A stretch of 64,000 nt of DNA from a bacterium (lineage in GTDB: Bacteria > Zhuqueibacterota > Zhuqueibacteria > Oleimicrobiales > Geothermoviventaceae). Shown in pieces: positions 1 through 9,594 of this stretch. Under the pieces are notes generated by a model that saw only the letters and a list, made by a program, of their open reading frames with translations, made no database searches and was not told the origin of the DNA. The stretch covers positions 434,001 to 498,000 of the forward strand of contig JAPWUV010000002.1 of NCBI GenBank assembly GCA_028275345.1, written 5' to 3'. How positions within the stretch are numbered: position 1 is the first letter of the stretch; each line of letters starts with the position of its first letter. The translations under genes were made by a program, and so were the position numbers.

Positions 1-1685
1 CGTACGTGAAGTATCTGTCCCACAAATTCGATGACGATCCGCTGGGCCTGAGCGCCGGAAATGGGAATGGTTACGCTGACGCGGGAGAGCGACTGGAGAT
101 CCAGGTGCAGGTCAAGAATTACGGGCCGCGTCCGGGCCGGCAGCTCTATGCGCGTCTCGAAACCCAAGACCCATTCGCGCGCATCCTCGTGGACTCGGTA
201 AGCATCCCCGACGTGAATGGAGGCGAGGCGGCGCAAATTGCGTCTCCCTTCGTCGCGGAGATCCGCCCGGACGCACCGAATGGGCACGAGATCGATTTTC
301 GGCTGGTCGTAGGCGATGCCTTTGGGCATCGGTGGACCTCCCACTTCGGAGCCACAGTACAGATGCCGGAGCTGGCATTCTCCCGTCAGGCAGTGCGCGA
401 AAGACAGGGCAATGGGGACGAGGAGGTCGATGCCGGGGAAGAGTGGGCCATTCTTGTGGAAGTTCAGAACCACGGTCTTCGCCCCACAGGCTACCTGACG
501 GGCATCCTCCGAAGCCTGGCGCCGACGATCCTCGTGCTGGACAGCACTGCCTCTTTTGATCCCGTGCCGGTGGGGGGAAGGGGCAGCAATTCCGCTGAGT
601 ACTTCATCGTCAGGGTTTCTCCGGCGGCCGCTCGGGGTGAGATTGTGCCCCTTGAACTTCGTCTTCGCGAGTCCGGTGGCTTCTACGAGGCGAAGGTGGA
701 ATTCTTCCTCGCCGTGGGCCAAGGTGCCGTGCTATTCGTGGAGGACGATGGGACGGCCGACTTCAGCGCCTTGTACGCCGCCGCGTTGAACCTGTCGGGC
801 ATCCCGTTCCGCCACTGGGACACGGCGCATGAGGGCCCCGTTCCGGCGGACACCCTTGCCAAGTACCGTCGCGTGGTCTGGTACGTGGGGACCGAGTACG
901 GCAATAGCCTCTTCAGGGCAGGCACGGCCACCTTGGAGAATTACCTCGCCCACGGCGGAAGGTTGTTCCTCAGCGGCCCCGCCGCCATCTTTGTGCTTCG
1001 GACCAAGCCCCTCTTCTCGCAGTATCTCCGGATCAGCTACGTGAACTACAACACCGGCCTGCACCGCGTCACGACCGAAGGGTCCAATGAGGTGCTCGGG
1101 GAAATGGCCTTCTGGCTCGCCAAGGACGGACCCAACAAGCAGGGGATGCCGACGGAGATCGAGGTATCCGCTCCTGCTCTTCCGATCCTCTACTACGACC
1201 GGAGGACCTACGAGGGGGCGGGCGACATCCGTGCGCATGGCATCGCCGCAGCGGCTGTGGCTGACAGCGGCTACCGCGCGGTCTACTTCGCGTTCGGCTG
1301 GGAGGGAATCGAAGGGGATGAGGAAAGGCGAGCCGCGCTGGTGCGCATCTTGAACTGGCTACAGGGGGATTTGGCGGGCGTCTCGGAACAGGTGGCCGAC
1401 GTCCCTATCGTGTTCCAGCTGGAGCCCAACTATCCGAATCCCTTCAACCCCCAGACGGCAATCCGCTTCACGCTGCCGGAGCGGAGTTGGGTGAAACTGG
1501 AGCTCTTCGACAGCCGGGGACGGGTCGTCCGCGTCCTATTGGAAGGCGAGCGATCGTCCGGCCGCCACGTCGTCACTTGGGACGGCCGAGATGAACTCGG
1601 GAACTCGCTTCCAAGCGGGGTCTACTTCTGCGCACTTCGGGCAGGGGGAAGGCAAGCGGTGAGGAAGCTGGTCCTGGTGCGGTGA
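1..1685 (+). CDS. Secreted multidomain protein with C-terminal sorting domain (5' end outside window)
   Basis: The reading frame is open to the window edge, and the GTG at 6 is unlikely to be the true start, so this is the 3' part of a larger gene. The visible 559 residues hold two beta-sandwich repeats (about 10-120 and 125-240). Both carry the NGNGYADAGE / NGDEEVDAGEEW type motif seen in adhesion or CARDB-like modules beside secreted peptidases. A class-I glutamine-amidotransferase-like Rossmann region follows (about 245-455; VLFVEDDG, GGRLFLSGPA). The tail (about 470-559) has the NYPNPFNPQTAIRF motif and ends in an FlgD/Por-type Ig-like sorting domain, which directs secretion and surface anchoring in FCB-group bacteria. 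No catalytic residues of a known peptidase are visible in this part. A gingipain-like or M6-type peptidase N-terminus upstream is possible but unseen. Confidence 0.8.
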   Translation, partial: YVKYLSHKFDDDPLGLSAGNGNGYADAGERLEIQVQVKNYGPRPGRQLYARLETQDPFARILVDSVSIPDVNGGEAAQIASPFVAEIRPDAPNGHEIDFRLVVGDAFGHRWTSHFGATVQMPELAFSRQAVRERQGNGDEEVDAGEEWAILVEVQNHGLRPTGYLTGILRSLAPTILVLDSTASFDPVPVGGRGSNSAEYFIVRVSPAAARGEIVPLELRLRESGGFYEAKVEFFLAVGQGAVLFVEDDGTADFSALYAAALNLSGIPFRHWDTAHEGPVPADTLAKYRRVVWYVGTEYGNSLFRAGTATLENYLAHGGRLFLSGPAAIFVLRTKPLFSQYLRISYVNYNTGLHRVTTEGSNEVLGEMAFWLAKDGPNKQGMPTEIEVSAPALPILYYDRRTYEGAGDIRAHGIAAAAVADSGYRAVYFAFGWEGIEGDEERRAALVRILNWLQGDLAGVSEQVADVPIVFQLEPNYPNPFNPQTAIRFTLPERSWVKLELFDSRGRVVRVLLEGERSSGRHVVTWDGRDELGNSLPSGVYFCALRAGGRQAVRKLVLVR

Positions 1686-1801
1686 GATTCCGTCGTTGGG
1701 GCTTCGCGGCGCAGTTTCAGGCACGAGGGAAGGCCGGGAGGGACGAAGCCACACGTTGATGGACAGGAGGGGCCGTGGAATTCGCAAGCCCAGGAAACGG
1801 C

Positions 1802-1830
1802 TTGACTATTTGACCTGCGTTTTGTAAACT
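1802..1830 (+). promoter_or_regulatory. Sigma70-type promoter ahead of fba-gap-tpiA
   Basis: TTGACT (1802-1807), a 17-nt spacer and TAAACT (1825-1830) make a near-consensus housekeeping promoter about 115 nt upstream of fba. The expected start of transcription is near 1837. Confidence 0.6.
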
Positions 1831-1871
1831 CAACCGCATCCGAAGGTAGCGTGCGGGCGGAAGAAGGAGGG

Positions 1872-1896
1872 ACGTCTACCGGAGGAAGGTGGGCGT
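1872..1896 (+). other. Leader hairpin upstream of fba
   Basis: ACGTCTACC (1872-1880) pairs with GGTGGGCGT (1888-1896) across a GGAGGAA loop. This makes a 9-bp stem with two G-T pairs in the predicted fba leader. The purine-rich loop resembles a ribosome-binding site, but the gene start is 50 nt further on. There is no T-run, so it is not an intrinsic terminator. Function unknown. Confidence 0.35.
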
Positions 1897-1946
1897 CTCT
1901 TTCTGTATTGGCCTGAGGAACTGAACAAGGACTGGGGAGTGAGAAG

Positions 1947-3898
<1,952 letters not shown>

Positions 3899-3921
3899 TT
3901 CCGGACGTCGAACCACGAATG

Positions 3922-3953
3922 GGGCGCGGCTTCCGCAGAGGGTAGCCGCGCCC
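3922..3953 (+). other. Intercistronic hairpin between gap and tpiA
   Basis: GGGCGCGGCT (3922-3931) and AGCCGCGCCC (3944-3953) form a perfect 10-bp GC-rich stem around a 12-nt loop, with no following T-run. It may stabilise the 3' end of the fba-gap mRNA or tune expression of tpiA. It is not a Rho-independent terminator. Confidence 0.5.
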
Positions 3954-3972
3954 AGCATCGAACGGAGAGGGA

Positions 3973-4740
3973 ATGCGTCGCAAGATTGTCGCCGGAAACT
4001 GGAAGATGAACAAGACCGTCCCGGAGGCGGTGGAGCTCAGCCGGCGGTTCCGGGAACTGTTCGAGGCCGACCATCTCGAGGTGGATGTTGTCCTCTGTCC
4101 GCCGTTTGTACACCTCGTCCCAGTGAGAGAGGTCATCGAAGGGTCCAGGATTGCCCTCGGGGCGCAGAATCTCCACTGGGAGGAGAGGGGAGCGTTCACG
4201 GGGGAGATCTCAGCGGAGATGCTGCTGTCGTCCGGCTGTCGATTCGTGATCGTGGGGCATTCGGAGAGGCGCCAGTATTTCGGTGAAACCGATGAGGTTG
4301 TGAATCGGAAAGTGCGGCGGGCTCTGATGTCGGGGCTGACGCCCATCGTCTGTGTCGGCGAAACCTTGGATGAAAGGAAGGCCGGCCGGACGGAGTCGGT
4401 GGTAGAACGTCAGGTCCGCGGTGCTTTTGCGGGTATGGGGCGGGACGAGATTGCGCGCACGGTGATCGCCTATGAACCCGTTTGGGCGATTGGGACGGGG
4501 GTGAACGCTACCCCGGAGCAGGCGCAGGAGGTCCAGCGCTTCATCCGTCAACTGATCGAGGAGCTCGCCGGCCGCGACGTTGCCGCCGGGCTCCGCATCC
4601 AGTACGGAGGTAGCGTGACTCCCGCCAACGCGCGTGACCTGATGTCCCAGCCGGATGTGGACGGAGCTCTGGTCGGGGGCGCGAGCCTGAAGGCCGATAG
4701 CTTCTACGAGATCGTGCGAGCAGCTTCCCTTGCGTCGTGA
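3973..4740 (+). CDS. tpiA: Triosephosphate isomerase
   Basis: Interconverts dihydroxyacetone phosphate and glyceraldehyde 3-phosphate in the cytosol. The 255-aa protein has the complete catalytic set: K11 in GNWKMNK, H96 in VGHSERR, E168 in [11 protein letters not shown], and the phosphate-gripping YGGSV and GGAS loops near the C-terminus. The start is ATG 3973 with GGAGAGGG just upstream. The stop codon lies 7 nt before the secG start, so the two are translationally close. Confidence 0.96.
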   Translation: MRRKIVAGNWKMNKTVPEAVELSRRFRELFEADHLEVDVVLCPPFVHLVPVREVIEGSRIALGAQNLHWEERGAFTGEISAEMLLSSGCRFVIVGHSERRQYFGETDEVVNRKVRRALMSGLTPIVCVGETLDERKAGRTESVVERQVRGAFAGMGRDEIARTVIAYEPVWAIGTGVNATPEQAQEVQRFIRQLIEELAGRDVAAGLRIQYGGSVTPANARDLMSQPDVDGALVGGASLKADSFYEIVRAASLAS

Positions 4741-4747
4741 GGTGCCT

Positions 4748-5110
4748 ATGTACGGTTTTCTGCTCTTCGTCTACATTCTCGTTTGCCTTGCCCTGATGGG
4801 GGTCATCCTATTGCAATCGGGGCGAGGCAGCAGTTTGGCCGGAGTCTTTGGCGGATCGGCGATGGGCACGGTGTTCGGTGGCCGAGGCGCGGTGACTTTT
4901 CTGAGCAAAGTCACCACCGTCTTGGCTACTCTCTTCTTGCTTTTGTCTCTGGTGTTAGCTATGATTGTACAGGGCGGCCGGGGCAAGGAAAGCCTGGTGG
5001 CAAAGGAGAGACAAAAGCAGGTCGTAGTCCCCGCAGCCAATCTGCCAGCGGTCGGCGTGGAACCGCAGGCGGCCGGTGGAAGTCCAACAACTGGCGATTC
5101 CGCGAGATGA
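4748..5110 (+). CDS. secG: Preprotein translocase subunit SecG
   Basis: Small membrane subunit of the SecYEG channel. The start is placed at ATG 4748 (MYGFLLFVYILVCLALMG), with GTGAGGTG immediately upstream overlapping the tpiA stop; an alternative start at 4730 would overlap tpiA by 11 nt. The protein has 120 aa: a first membrane helix (about 3-22), the conserved SecG cytosolic loop with LLQSGRGSSLAGVFGG (22-37) and GSAMGTVFGGRGA, a second helix (about 57-78), and a polar tail that is longer than usual. A tRNA-Leu gene follows directly, the same secG-tRNA-Leu(GAG) neighbourhood known from E. coli. Confidence 0.93.
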   Translation: MYGFLLFVYILVCLALMGVILLQSGRGSSLAGVFGGSAMGTVFGGRGAVTFLSKVTTVLATLFLLLSLVLAMIVQGGRGKESLVAKERQKQVVVPAANLPAVGVEPQAAGGSPTTGDSAR

Positions 5111-5144
5111 AGGTCTTGTCGGTAAATGTGGATCGCTAAGACGT

Positions 5145-5232
5145 GCGGAAGTGGTGGAACCTGGTAGACACGCTGTCTTGAGGGGGCAGTGCCCGAAAGG
5201 GCGTGCGGGTTCGAATCCCGCCTTCCGCACCA
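5145..5232 (+). tRNA. tRNA-Leu (anticodon GAG)
   Basis: Acceptor stem GCGGAAG/CTTCCGC, D-arm with TGGTAGACAC, and anticodon stem CTGTC/GGCAG enclosing TTGAGGG, which gives anticodon GAG. There is a long class II variable arm (TGCCCGAAAGGGCGT) and a T-arm GCGGGTTCGAATCCCGC. The discriminator A is followed by an encoded CCA (5230-5232). It lies 34 nt downstream of secG and was probably once part of the same transcript. Confidence 0.95.
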
Positions 5233-5278
5233 CGGGGAGGAGAACCGAGGTCCCCAAAAGGCTTGAGGAGGGAGGAAG

Positions 5279-6253
5279 ATGAAGTTTGGAAGCCGAAGCG
5301 AACGCTGGGTTAGGCTAGTGGCGGTGATGGCGCTCTCGCTGGGGTTTGTTGTGGCTGTTTGGGCCCAGCAGGAGCAGAAGCCCGAGAAGGGCAAGATGAC
5401 GCAGGAGGAGTACGAGCGCGCCTTGGCCAAATGGCGCGCCGACAGCGCCCGATTGGCCCAACAGCAGCAAGAGGCTCAGCTCCTGGCGGAGGCGAAGAGA
5501 AGCTACAACGAGGGCAATGCCCTTCTGAAGAAAGGCGAGTACGAGGCGGCCATCGAGAAGTACAAGCGAGCGCTCGAGCTCGACTCGACGATGGCAAAGG
5601 CCTGGTATGGCATTGGGCTAGCGAACCGCAATCTCCGAAAGACCGACGACGCCATCGCGGCATACCGGCGCGCCATCCGGCTCGACCCAAAATACGGCGA
5701 CGCGATCTTTGCGCTCGGTAAGCTTCTCTCGGACCTGGGTCGCCAGGAGGAGGCGCTGAAAGTCTATCAGGACGCTGTGCAGGCAGATCCTGGCCTGGCA
5801 AAGGCGTACTACGAGATGGGCAGGATTTACTTGGACAACAAGCGGTATCAGGAAGCGGTGAACGCCTTTACCCGGGCCACCCAGATCGATCCCCAGTACA
5901 GCCTGGCCTACACCAGCTTGGGAATCGCCCTCTACCAGCTCGGGAAGTATCAGGACGCGGTGAACGCCCTCGAAAACGCTGTGGCTTTTGATGCCGAGAA
6001 CTATCAGGCTTACTATCGCCTGGCGGAAGTCTACAATGCGATAGGTCAGCATGAAAAGGCGCTGGAGAACGCCGCCAAGTGCCTGGAGCTGCGCCGGCAG
6101 AAGTTCGCACCCGCGGCATACGAGGCAGGACGTGCTGCCGCGGCGCTGGGCCGTACGCAAGAAGCTATCGACTATTACAAGCTGGCTGCCAGGGATACCC
6201 GCTGGAAGCAAGTTGCTGAATACGAGCTGAACCGATTGCAAGGCAATCGCTGA
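5279..6253 (+). CDS. Secreted TPR-repeat protein
   Basis: This 324-aa protein has a clear Sec signal peptide: the basic MKFGSRSERWVR, then a hydrophobic stretch ending VVAVWAQQ, with likely cleavage after AWA near residue 30. A charged/Gln-rich linker follows, then about six tetratricopeptide repeats (residues about 75-320; for example AWYGIGLANRNL, AIFALGKLLSDL, AYYEMGRIYLDN, AYTSLGIALYQL, AYYRLAEVYNAI). TPR arrays are protein-interaction scaffolds, so this is probably a periplasmic assembly or scaffolding factor; no enzymatic motif is present. A strong RBS (GGAGGGAGGAAG) sits just before the ATG. An intrinsic terminator follows, ending the transcription unit. Confidence 0.85.
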   Translation: MKFGSRSERWVRLVAVMALSLGFVVAVWAQQEQKPEKGKMTQEEYERALAKWRADSARLAQQQQEAQLLAEAKRSYNEGNALLKKGEYEAAIEKYKRALELDSTMAKAWYGIGLANRNLRKTDDAIAAYRRAIRLDPKYGDAIFALGKLLSDLGRQEEALKVYQDAVQADPGLAKAYYEMGRIYLDNKRYQEAVNAFTRATQIDPQYSLAYTSLGIALYQLGKYQDAVNALENAVAFDAENYQAYYRLAEVYNAIGQHEKALENAAKCLELRRQKFAPAAYEAGRAAAALGRTQEAIDYYKLAARDTRWKQVAEYELNRLQGNR

Positions 6254-6283
6254 GCTCGGCGCCCCACGTAGAAAAAACCGAAC

Positions 6284-6314
6284 CCCCTGGCTGCCGATCG
6301 GCCAGGGGTTTTTT
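6284..6314 (+). terminator. Rho-independent terminator after the TPR gene
   Basis: CCCCTGGC (6284-6291) and GCCAGGGG (6301-6308) form an 8-bp stem with a 9-nt loop followed by TTTTTT (6309-6314). An A-run on the other side (6272-6277) could let it act in both directions. Confidence 0.92.
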
Positions 6315-6481
6315 GTGCCTCCATTGTGCAAGCGGTTTTTTCCGGCGGGCTGCCGATCATGGCTATGCAGAAGAGGGCGTTTGCCAGTATGTAATTCATG
6401 GAGTTCGAAAAGGCTGTCTGGTGTGAAGCTTGCCCATATCCATTACAAGAGCAGAGAAGGCCGATTGGACGGAGGTAGCCC

Positions 6482-7069
6482 ATGGCCAAGGAATGGCCGG
6501 AGAACGGTCACAGTGGACGGAATCCGTCAGGGGTTGGAGAACCCGTGACCGATCGACTCACTCAGCTTCTGTTAGAGGCTGACCTCTACCTGGCCGAAGG
6601 GAAAGTCGATGAAGCGCGAGTTCGACTCTCCGCCGCTCTGGCTTCCCTCCCTTTGGGTGACAAGCGACGGGCGATTGTCCGCTTTCGGCTGGGATTGGTG
6701 GAGCTGGAGGCTGGGGACTACGACGCGGCCCTGGATCATCTCGCGGATGCTCGCCGAGCCTACGAGAAGGCGGGGCTACATGACCGAGTCCGGGCGTGCC
6801 TCTGGGGGAAAGCTACGGCGAAGATCGCGCTGGGGGACTGGGAAGCCGCCATCCAAGAGCTGCAAACCCTCCACAACGGCTACGAGGCGGAGGGTCAGAC
6901 CGACACCGCAGAGTGGGTATCGGAGCTGATGACTGCGCTGCAGGCCGGTCTGCCGATGCAGAGAGTCCGGCGCATCGCCCGCGCCAAACCTTTGGATTCG
7001 GACGAGACCAGCATCCTCGACCGCCTGCTGTCCCGACTCGCGAAGATGGACCTCGACCGCAAAGGGTGA
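6482..7069 (+). CDS. Small TPR-like helical repeat protein
   Basis: A 195-aa soluble protein of unknown role. The start ATG 6482 has GGAGGT 5 nt upstream; a GTG at 6545 would remove the polar N-terminal 21 residues. From about residue 25 it contains helix-turn-helix pairs of the TPR kind (LFLEADLYLAEGKVDEARVRL-like, FRLGLVELEAGDYDAALDHL, LWGKATAKIALGDWEAAIQEL). It has no signal peptide. It could be a regulator or adaptor for the signalling operon 600 bp downstream, but a separate promoter precedes that operon, so a functional link is only a guess. Confidence 0.65.
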   Translation: MAKEWPENGHSGRNPSGVGEPVTDRLTQLLLEADLYLAEGKVDEARVRLSAALASLPLGDKRRAIVRFRLGLVELEAGDYDAALDHLADARRAYEKAGLHDRVRACLWGKATAKIALGDWEAAIQELQTLHNGYEAEGQTDTAEWVSELMTALQAGLPMQRVRRIARAKPLDSDETSILDRLLSRLAKMDLDRKG

Positions 7070-7364
7070 GCGATTCCGCTCACGGACTTCGAACCTCACT
7101 GCGTCCAGCAACGGGGGGCTACGCGGTTCGCTCGCCGTGCCAGTGAGCTCTTATCCCCCTTCCTTGGAAACGACCCGATTCTCGTACAAATTGCCCAAGA
7201 CCGTCTTTTGCGCTCCTCGATTTCCAGCTCGGATTCAGAACGCGGAGGGCTCGCCGCACTTCGCTTAGGCCAGCCCGTCAGATGGTGGCGAGTAAGGATG
7301 AATTGCTTGCCACCAACCCAATTCTACATTTCCGGAAATCACCATGAAGTCTTGGATCAGGCTC
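7070..7364 (+). other. Non-coding stretch upstream of the signalling-operon promoter
   Basis: About 300 bases between the TPR-like gene and the promoter at 7365. I see no convincing reading frame with a ribosome-binding site and no T-tailed hairpin. It is slightly more AT-rich than its surroundings toward 7300-7360. Confidence 0.5.
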
Positions 7365-7393
7365 TTGACTCTCGCGCCCGCATTCCGTACAAT
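7365..7393 (+). promoter_or_regulatory. Strong sigma70-type promoter of the receiver-KaiC-GAF operon
   Basis: TTGACT (7365-7370), a 17-nt spacer and TACAAT (7388-7393) match the housekeeping consensus closely. The predicted transcript begins near 7400 and would have an untranslated leader of about 265 nt. Confidence 0.7.
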
Positions 7394-7399
7394 TAGAAG

Positions 7400-7580
7400 C
7401 GAACGGCCCTTATTGAACGAATAGCCACAGGTTTCGGTTGTGAACGAAGGAGCCGGAGGTGAATCGCTCGCCCGCTTTTCTCGCCCGGAGAGAGGAATGA
7501 GAGCCGTCCGGTTCGCGAGCGTCGAGAGAACGAAGGTGCAGGATCAACGGGACCGGCCGCCGGTCCCGTTACGCATTTTT
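7400..7580 (+). ncRNA. Structured 5' leader, candidate riboswitch or attenuator
   Basis: The leader can fold into a stem closed by CGCTCGC (7465-7471) and GCGAGCG (7515-7521), with inner hairpins including TCTC/GAGA (7479-7482 with 7488-7491). It ends in a perfect 11-bp hairpin AACGGGACCGG/CCGGTCCCGTT (7546-7570, 3-nt loop), followed a few bases later by TTTTT (7576-7580). A promoter, folded domain and terminator-like hairpin ahead of a coding operon is the layout of a transcription-attenuating riboswitch. I cannot assign a known class: a short GGTGAATC stretch recalls the c-di-AMP (ydaO) aptamer, but the rest does not match. Confidence 0.45.
7546..7580 (+). terminator. Terminator-like hairpin in the leader
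   Basis: Perfect 11-bp stem (7546-7556 with 7560-7570), loop CCG, then ACGCA and TTTTT (7576-7580). The 5-nt gap between stem and T-run makes it weaker than a classical terminator, which suits a regulated attenuator. Confidence 0.55.
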
Positions 7581-7666
7581 CGCCGGATGTGCCGGTGTCG
7601 CGGTGGCGGGACAAGCAGGGGCAATGACCTGCAAAGAGGGGAAGCTGAAGCGGCCAGGGTAGGAAG

Positions 7667-8089
7667 GTGATCAAGCGAAGCCGTTCGTCACGGCAGGCGG
7701 CGGATTCCGCTCTAACAATCCTCATCGCGGAACGAGACCCGTTCATGCGGGACACGTTGGCCAGGTCTCTCGGCGACAGATACCAGGTGGAGTTTGTGAC
7801 ATCTGGTCAGGAGCTGGTAGAGACCGCGCGGAGACATCCGCCCGATCTGATCATCCTCGAGATTCTGCTGCCGGAAAAGGACGGTTTGCAAGTATGCCGA
7901 GAACTCCGCAAGGAGGCAAGATTGGCCGGCGTTCCGGTTCTCGTTTTTTCGATGCTGGAAATGCAAGACCGCGCGCTGCAGGCCGGCGCAACCGCCTTCC
8001 TCAAGAAACCCCTGCGCAAGTCCCAGATGCTTCTCACAATTGAGCAATTGCTTTCCGGAGAATCGGCGACAAATGGGAAGGTCCCATGA
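7667..8089 (+). CDS. Degenerate response-regulator receiver domain (stand-alone)
   Basis: A 140-aa CheY-like fold with no output domain. The GTG start is preceded by AGGGTAGGAAG. The phospho-acceptor position, normally Asp in the LxDxxxP motif, is Glu (E65 in DLIILEILLPEKDG). The Mg-binding acidic pair is E22-R23 instead of Asp-Asp. The conserved switch residues are retained: S95 (VLVFSM) and K114-P115 (FLKKP). It is therefore probably a pseudo-receiver that is constitutively locked or signals by protein binding rather than phosphorylation. It overlaps the KaiC-like gene by 4 nt (ATGA), so the two proteins are likely made in a fixed ratio and may interact. Confidence 0.85.
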   Translation: MIKRSRSSRQAADSALTILIAERDPFMRDTLARSLGDRYQVEFVTSGQELVETARRHPPDLIILEILLPEKDGLQVCRELRKEARLAGVPVLVFSMLEMQDRALQAGATAFLKKPLRKSQMLLTIEQLLSGESATNGKVP

Positions 8090-9540
8090 TCGAGAAGATG
8101 CCAACGCAAGTTCCGGGTCTGGACGAAGTTCTGGAAGGGGGAATCCCGCTCAGCAGTACGATCCTCGTTGCTGGACCACCGGGAGCTGGCAAGACCGTAT
8201 TGGCCAACCAGATCGCCTTTCGGAATGCGCGGCCGGATTGTCCGGTGCTCTACGTAACTACCGCCTCGGAGCCTTTAGCCCGTATGCTGCGTTTCATGCA
8301 GCAGTTCGAATTCTTCGCGCCGGAGAAAGTCGGGAAGCACGTAGTCTGGGAAGACGTCGGACCGATGCTGCTGTCCTCGGAGAGCGATTCGGACGCGATT
8401 GCGTGGCTTTCCGAGCAGGTGCTGGAAAGGCAGCCAGCCCTTTTGGTCGTCGACAGCTTCAAGGCCCTCATTGAGATCAACGGGAATCACCGCGCGTTGC
8501 GGCGAGCTCTGTACCAGTTTGCGGGCAGACTGGCGACCATCGATTGCGTCACGCTCTTGGTGGGAGAGTACGCGCCGGGGGAGACTGCCGCAGGTTCACC
8601 CGAGATTTCCATCGTGGACGGTATTATCCAGCTCTCTGTGCGTCCCATGGGACTCCGAGATAGGCGATCTCTAAGAGTGCAGAAGCTCCGAGGCAGCGGC
8701 TATCTCCCTGGGGAGCACAGCCTGCGCATCAGTAAGTCCGGGGTGGAGGTTTTTCCCCGGTTCCGGACGCCGGTTGAGCCGACCTTTTACGTTGCGAGCA
8801 CGGAACGCGCGCCCACATGGATCCAAGGGCTCGATGAGATGTTCTGCGGAGGGCCACTTCGGGGCACGACGACCCTGGTCCTAGGGGACCCCGGCGTGGG
8901 CAAGACCGTGACAAGCCTTCATTTCCTCCTCAATGCCGCGATGAGGGGAGAGCCGGGAGTTTTTGTGTCTTTCCAGGAGGATCCCAATCAGCTTCGGCAG
9001 ATCGCCAAGAATTTCGGCTTCGACCTGCAGGATTTGGAAAGTCGCGGTCTTGTGGCCATGTTTTACACTTCTCCCGTTGAGCTGGACATCGACGAACATT
9101 TCCCGAAGATCGCCCGCTTGATAGAGCGAGTTCGGGCCAGACGGGTCGTGATCGACAGCGTGACGGACTTCGAAGCCGGTGCCTTTTTCGATCAAGAGCG
9201 ATACTTCAACTACGTGTACTCGCTCGTGCAATGGTTCAAGGACAGTGGCGTTTCCGCGATGCTCACCGCGCAGACCTCCGAAATGTTCGGCAATAGTCTC
9301 ATCCTCACCGGAAAGGGTATCTCGCACATTGCCGATAACCTTGTGGTATTGCGCTACGTCCCAAAGGGGCCGGAGATCCGACGGGCGATCGCCGTGCTGA
9401 GTTCCCGCGGTAGCGACCACAGCAAGCAGGTTCGCGAGTACATCATTAGCGAGGAGCGTGGCCCCGTGGTCGGGGAGCCGATGGAGGCGTCCATGCCGTT
9501 GCTCGGGATCGCGCCGCGGGACGGCAATGAACCCGCGTGA
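8086..9540 (+). CDS. KaiC-like RecA-superfamily ATPase with two KaiC domains
   Basis: A 484-aa protein with two tandem KaiC-type domains. Walker A motifs are GPPGAGKT (30-37) and GDPGVGKT (267-274); Walker B-like strands are LLVVDS and RVVIDS. Aligned by eye to cyanobacterial KaiC, the first-domain catalytic Glu pair is A60-S61, and the second-domain pair is Q297-E298. The phosphorylation triad T426/S431/T432 corresponds to T408/S413/H414. It lacks the long KaiC C-terminal A-loop tail. Such non-cyanobacterial KaiC proteins usually serve as signalling ATPases beside sensor or receiver proteins, not as clocks. It follows the pseudo-receiver with a 4-nt overlap and precedes a GAF protein. Confidence 0.92.
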   Translation: MIEKMPTQVPGLDEVLEGGIPLSSTILVAGPPGAGKTVLANQIAFRNARPDCPVLYVTTASEPLARMLRFMQQFEFFAPEKVGKHVVWEDVGPMLLSSESDSDAIAWLSEQVLERQPALLVVDSFKALIEINGNHRALRRALYQFAGRLATIDCVTLLVGEYAPGETAAGSPEISIVDGIIQLSVRPMGLRDRRSLRVQKLRGSGYLPGEHSLRISKSGVEVFPRFRTPVEPTFYVASTERAPTWIQGLDEMFCGGPLRGTTTLVLGDPGVGKTVTSLHFLLNAAMRGEPGVFVSFQEDPNQLRQIAKNFGFDLQDLESRGLVAMFYTSPVELDIDEHFPKIARLIERVRARRVVIDSVTDFEAGAFFDQERYFNYVYSLVQWFKDSGVSAMLTAQTSEMFGNSLILTGKGISHIADNLVVLRYVPKGPEIRRAIAVLSSRGSDHSKQVREYIISEERGPVVGEPMEASMPLLGIAPRDGNEPA

Positions 9541-9594
9541 ACTCGGCTGCTGCGTGACGGCCGCAAGCTGGGAATCAAAGGGTGGGCATTCTAC

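Noticed and set aside
7400-7580. c-di-AMP (ydaO) riboswitch
   Set aside because: Only a short GGTGAATC segment and parts of the CCGTC region resemble it; the conserved core is not recognisable, so it is reported as an unassigned leader.
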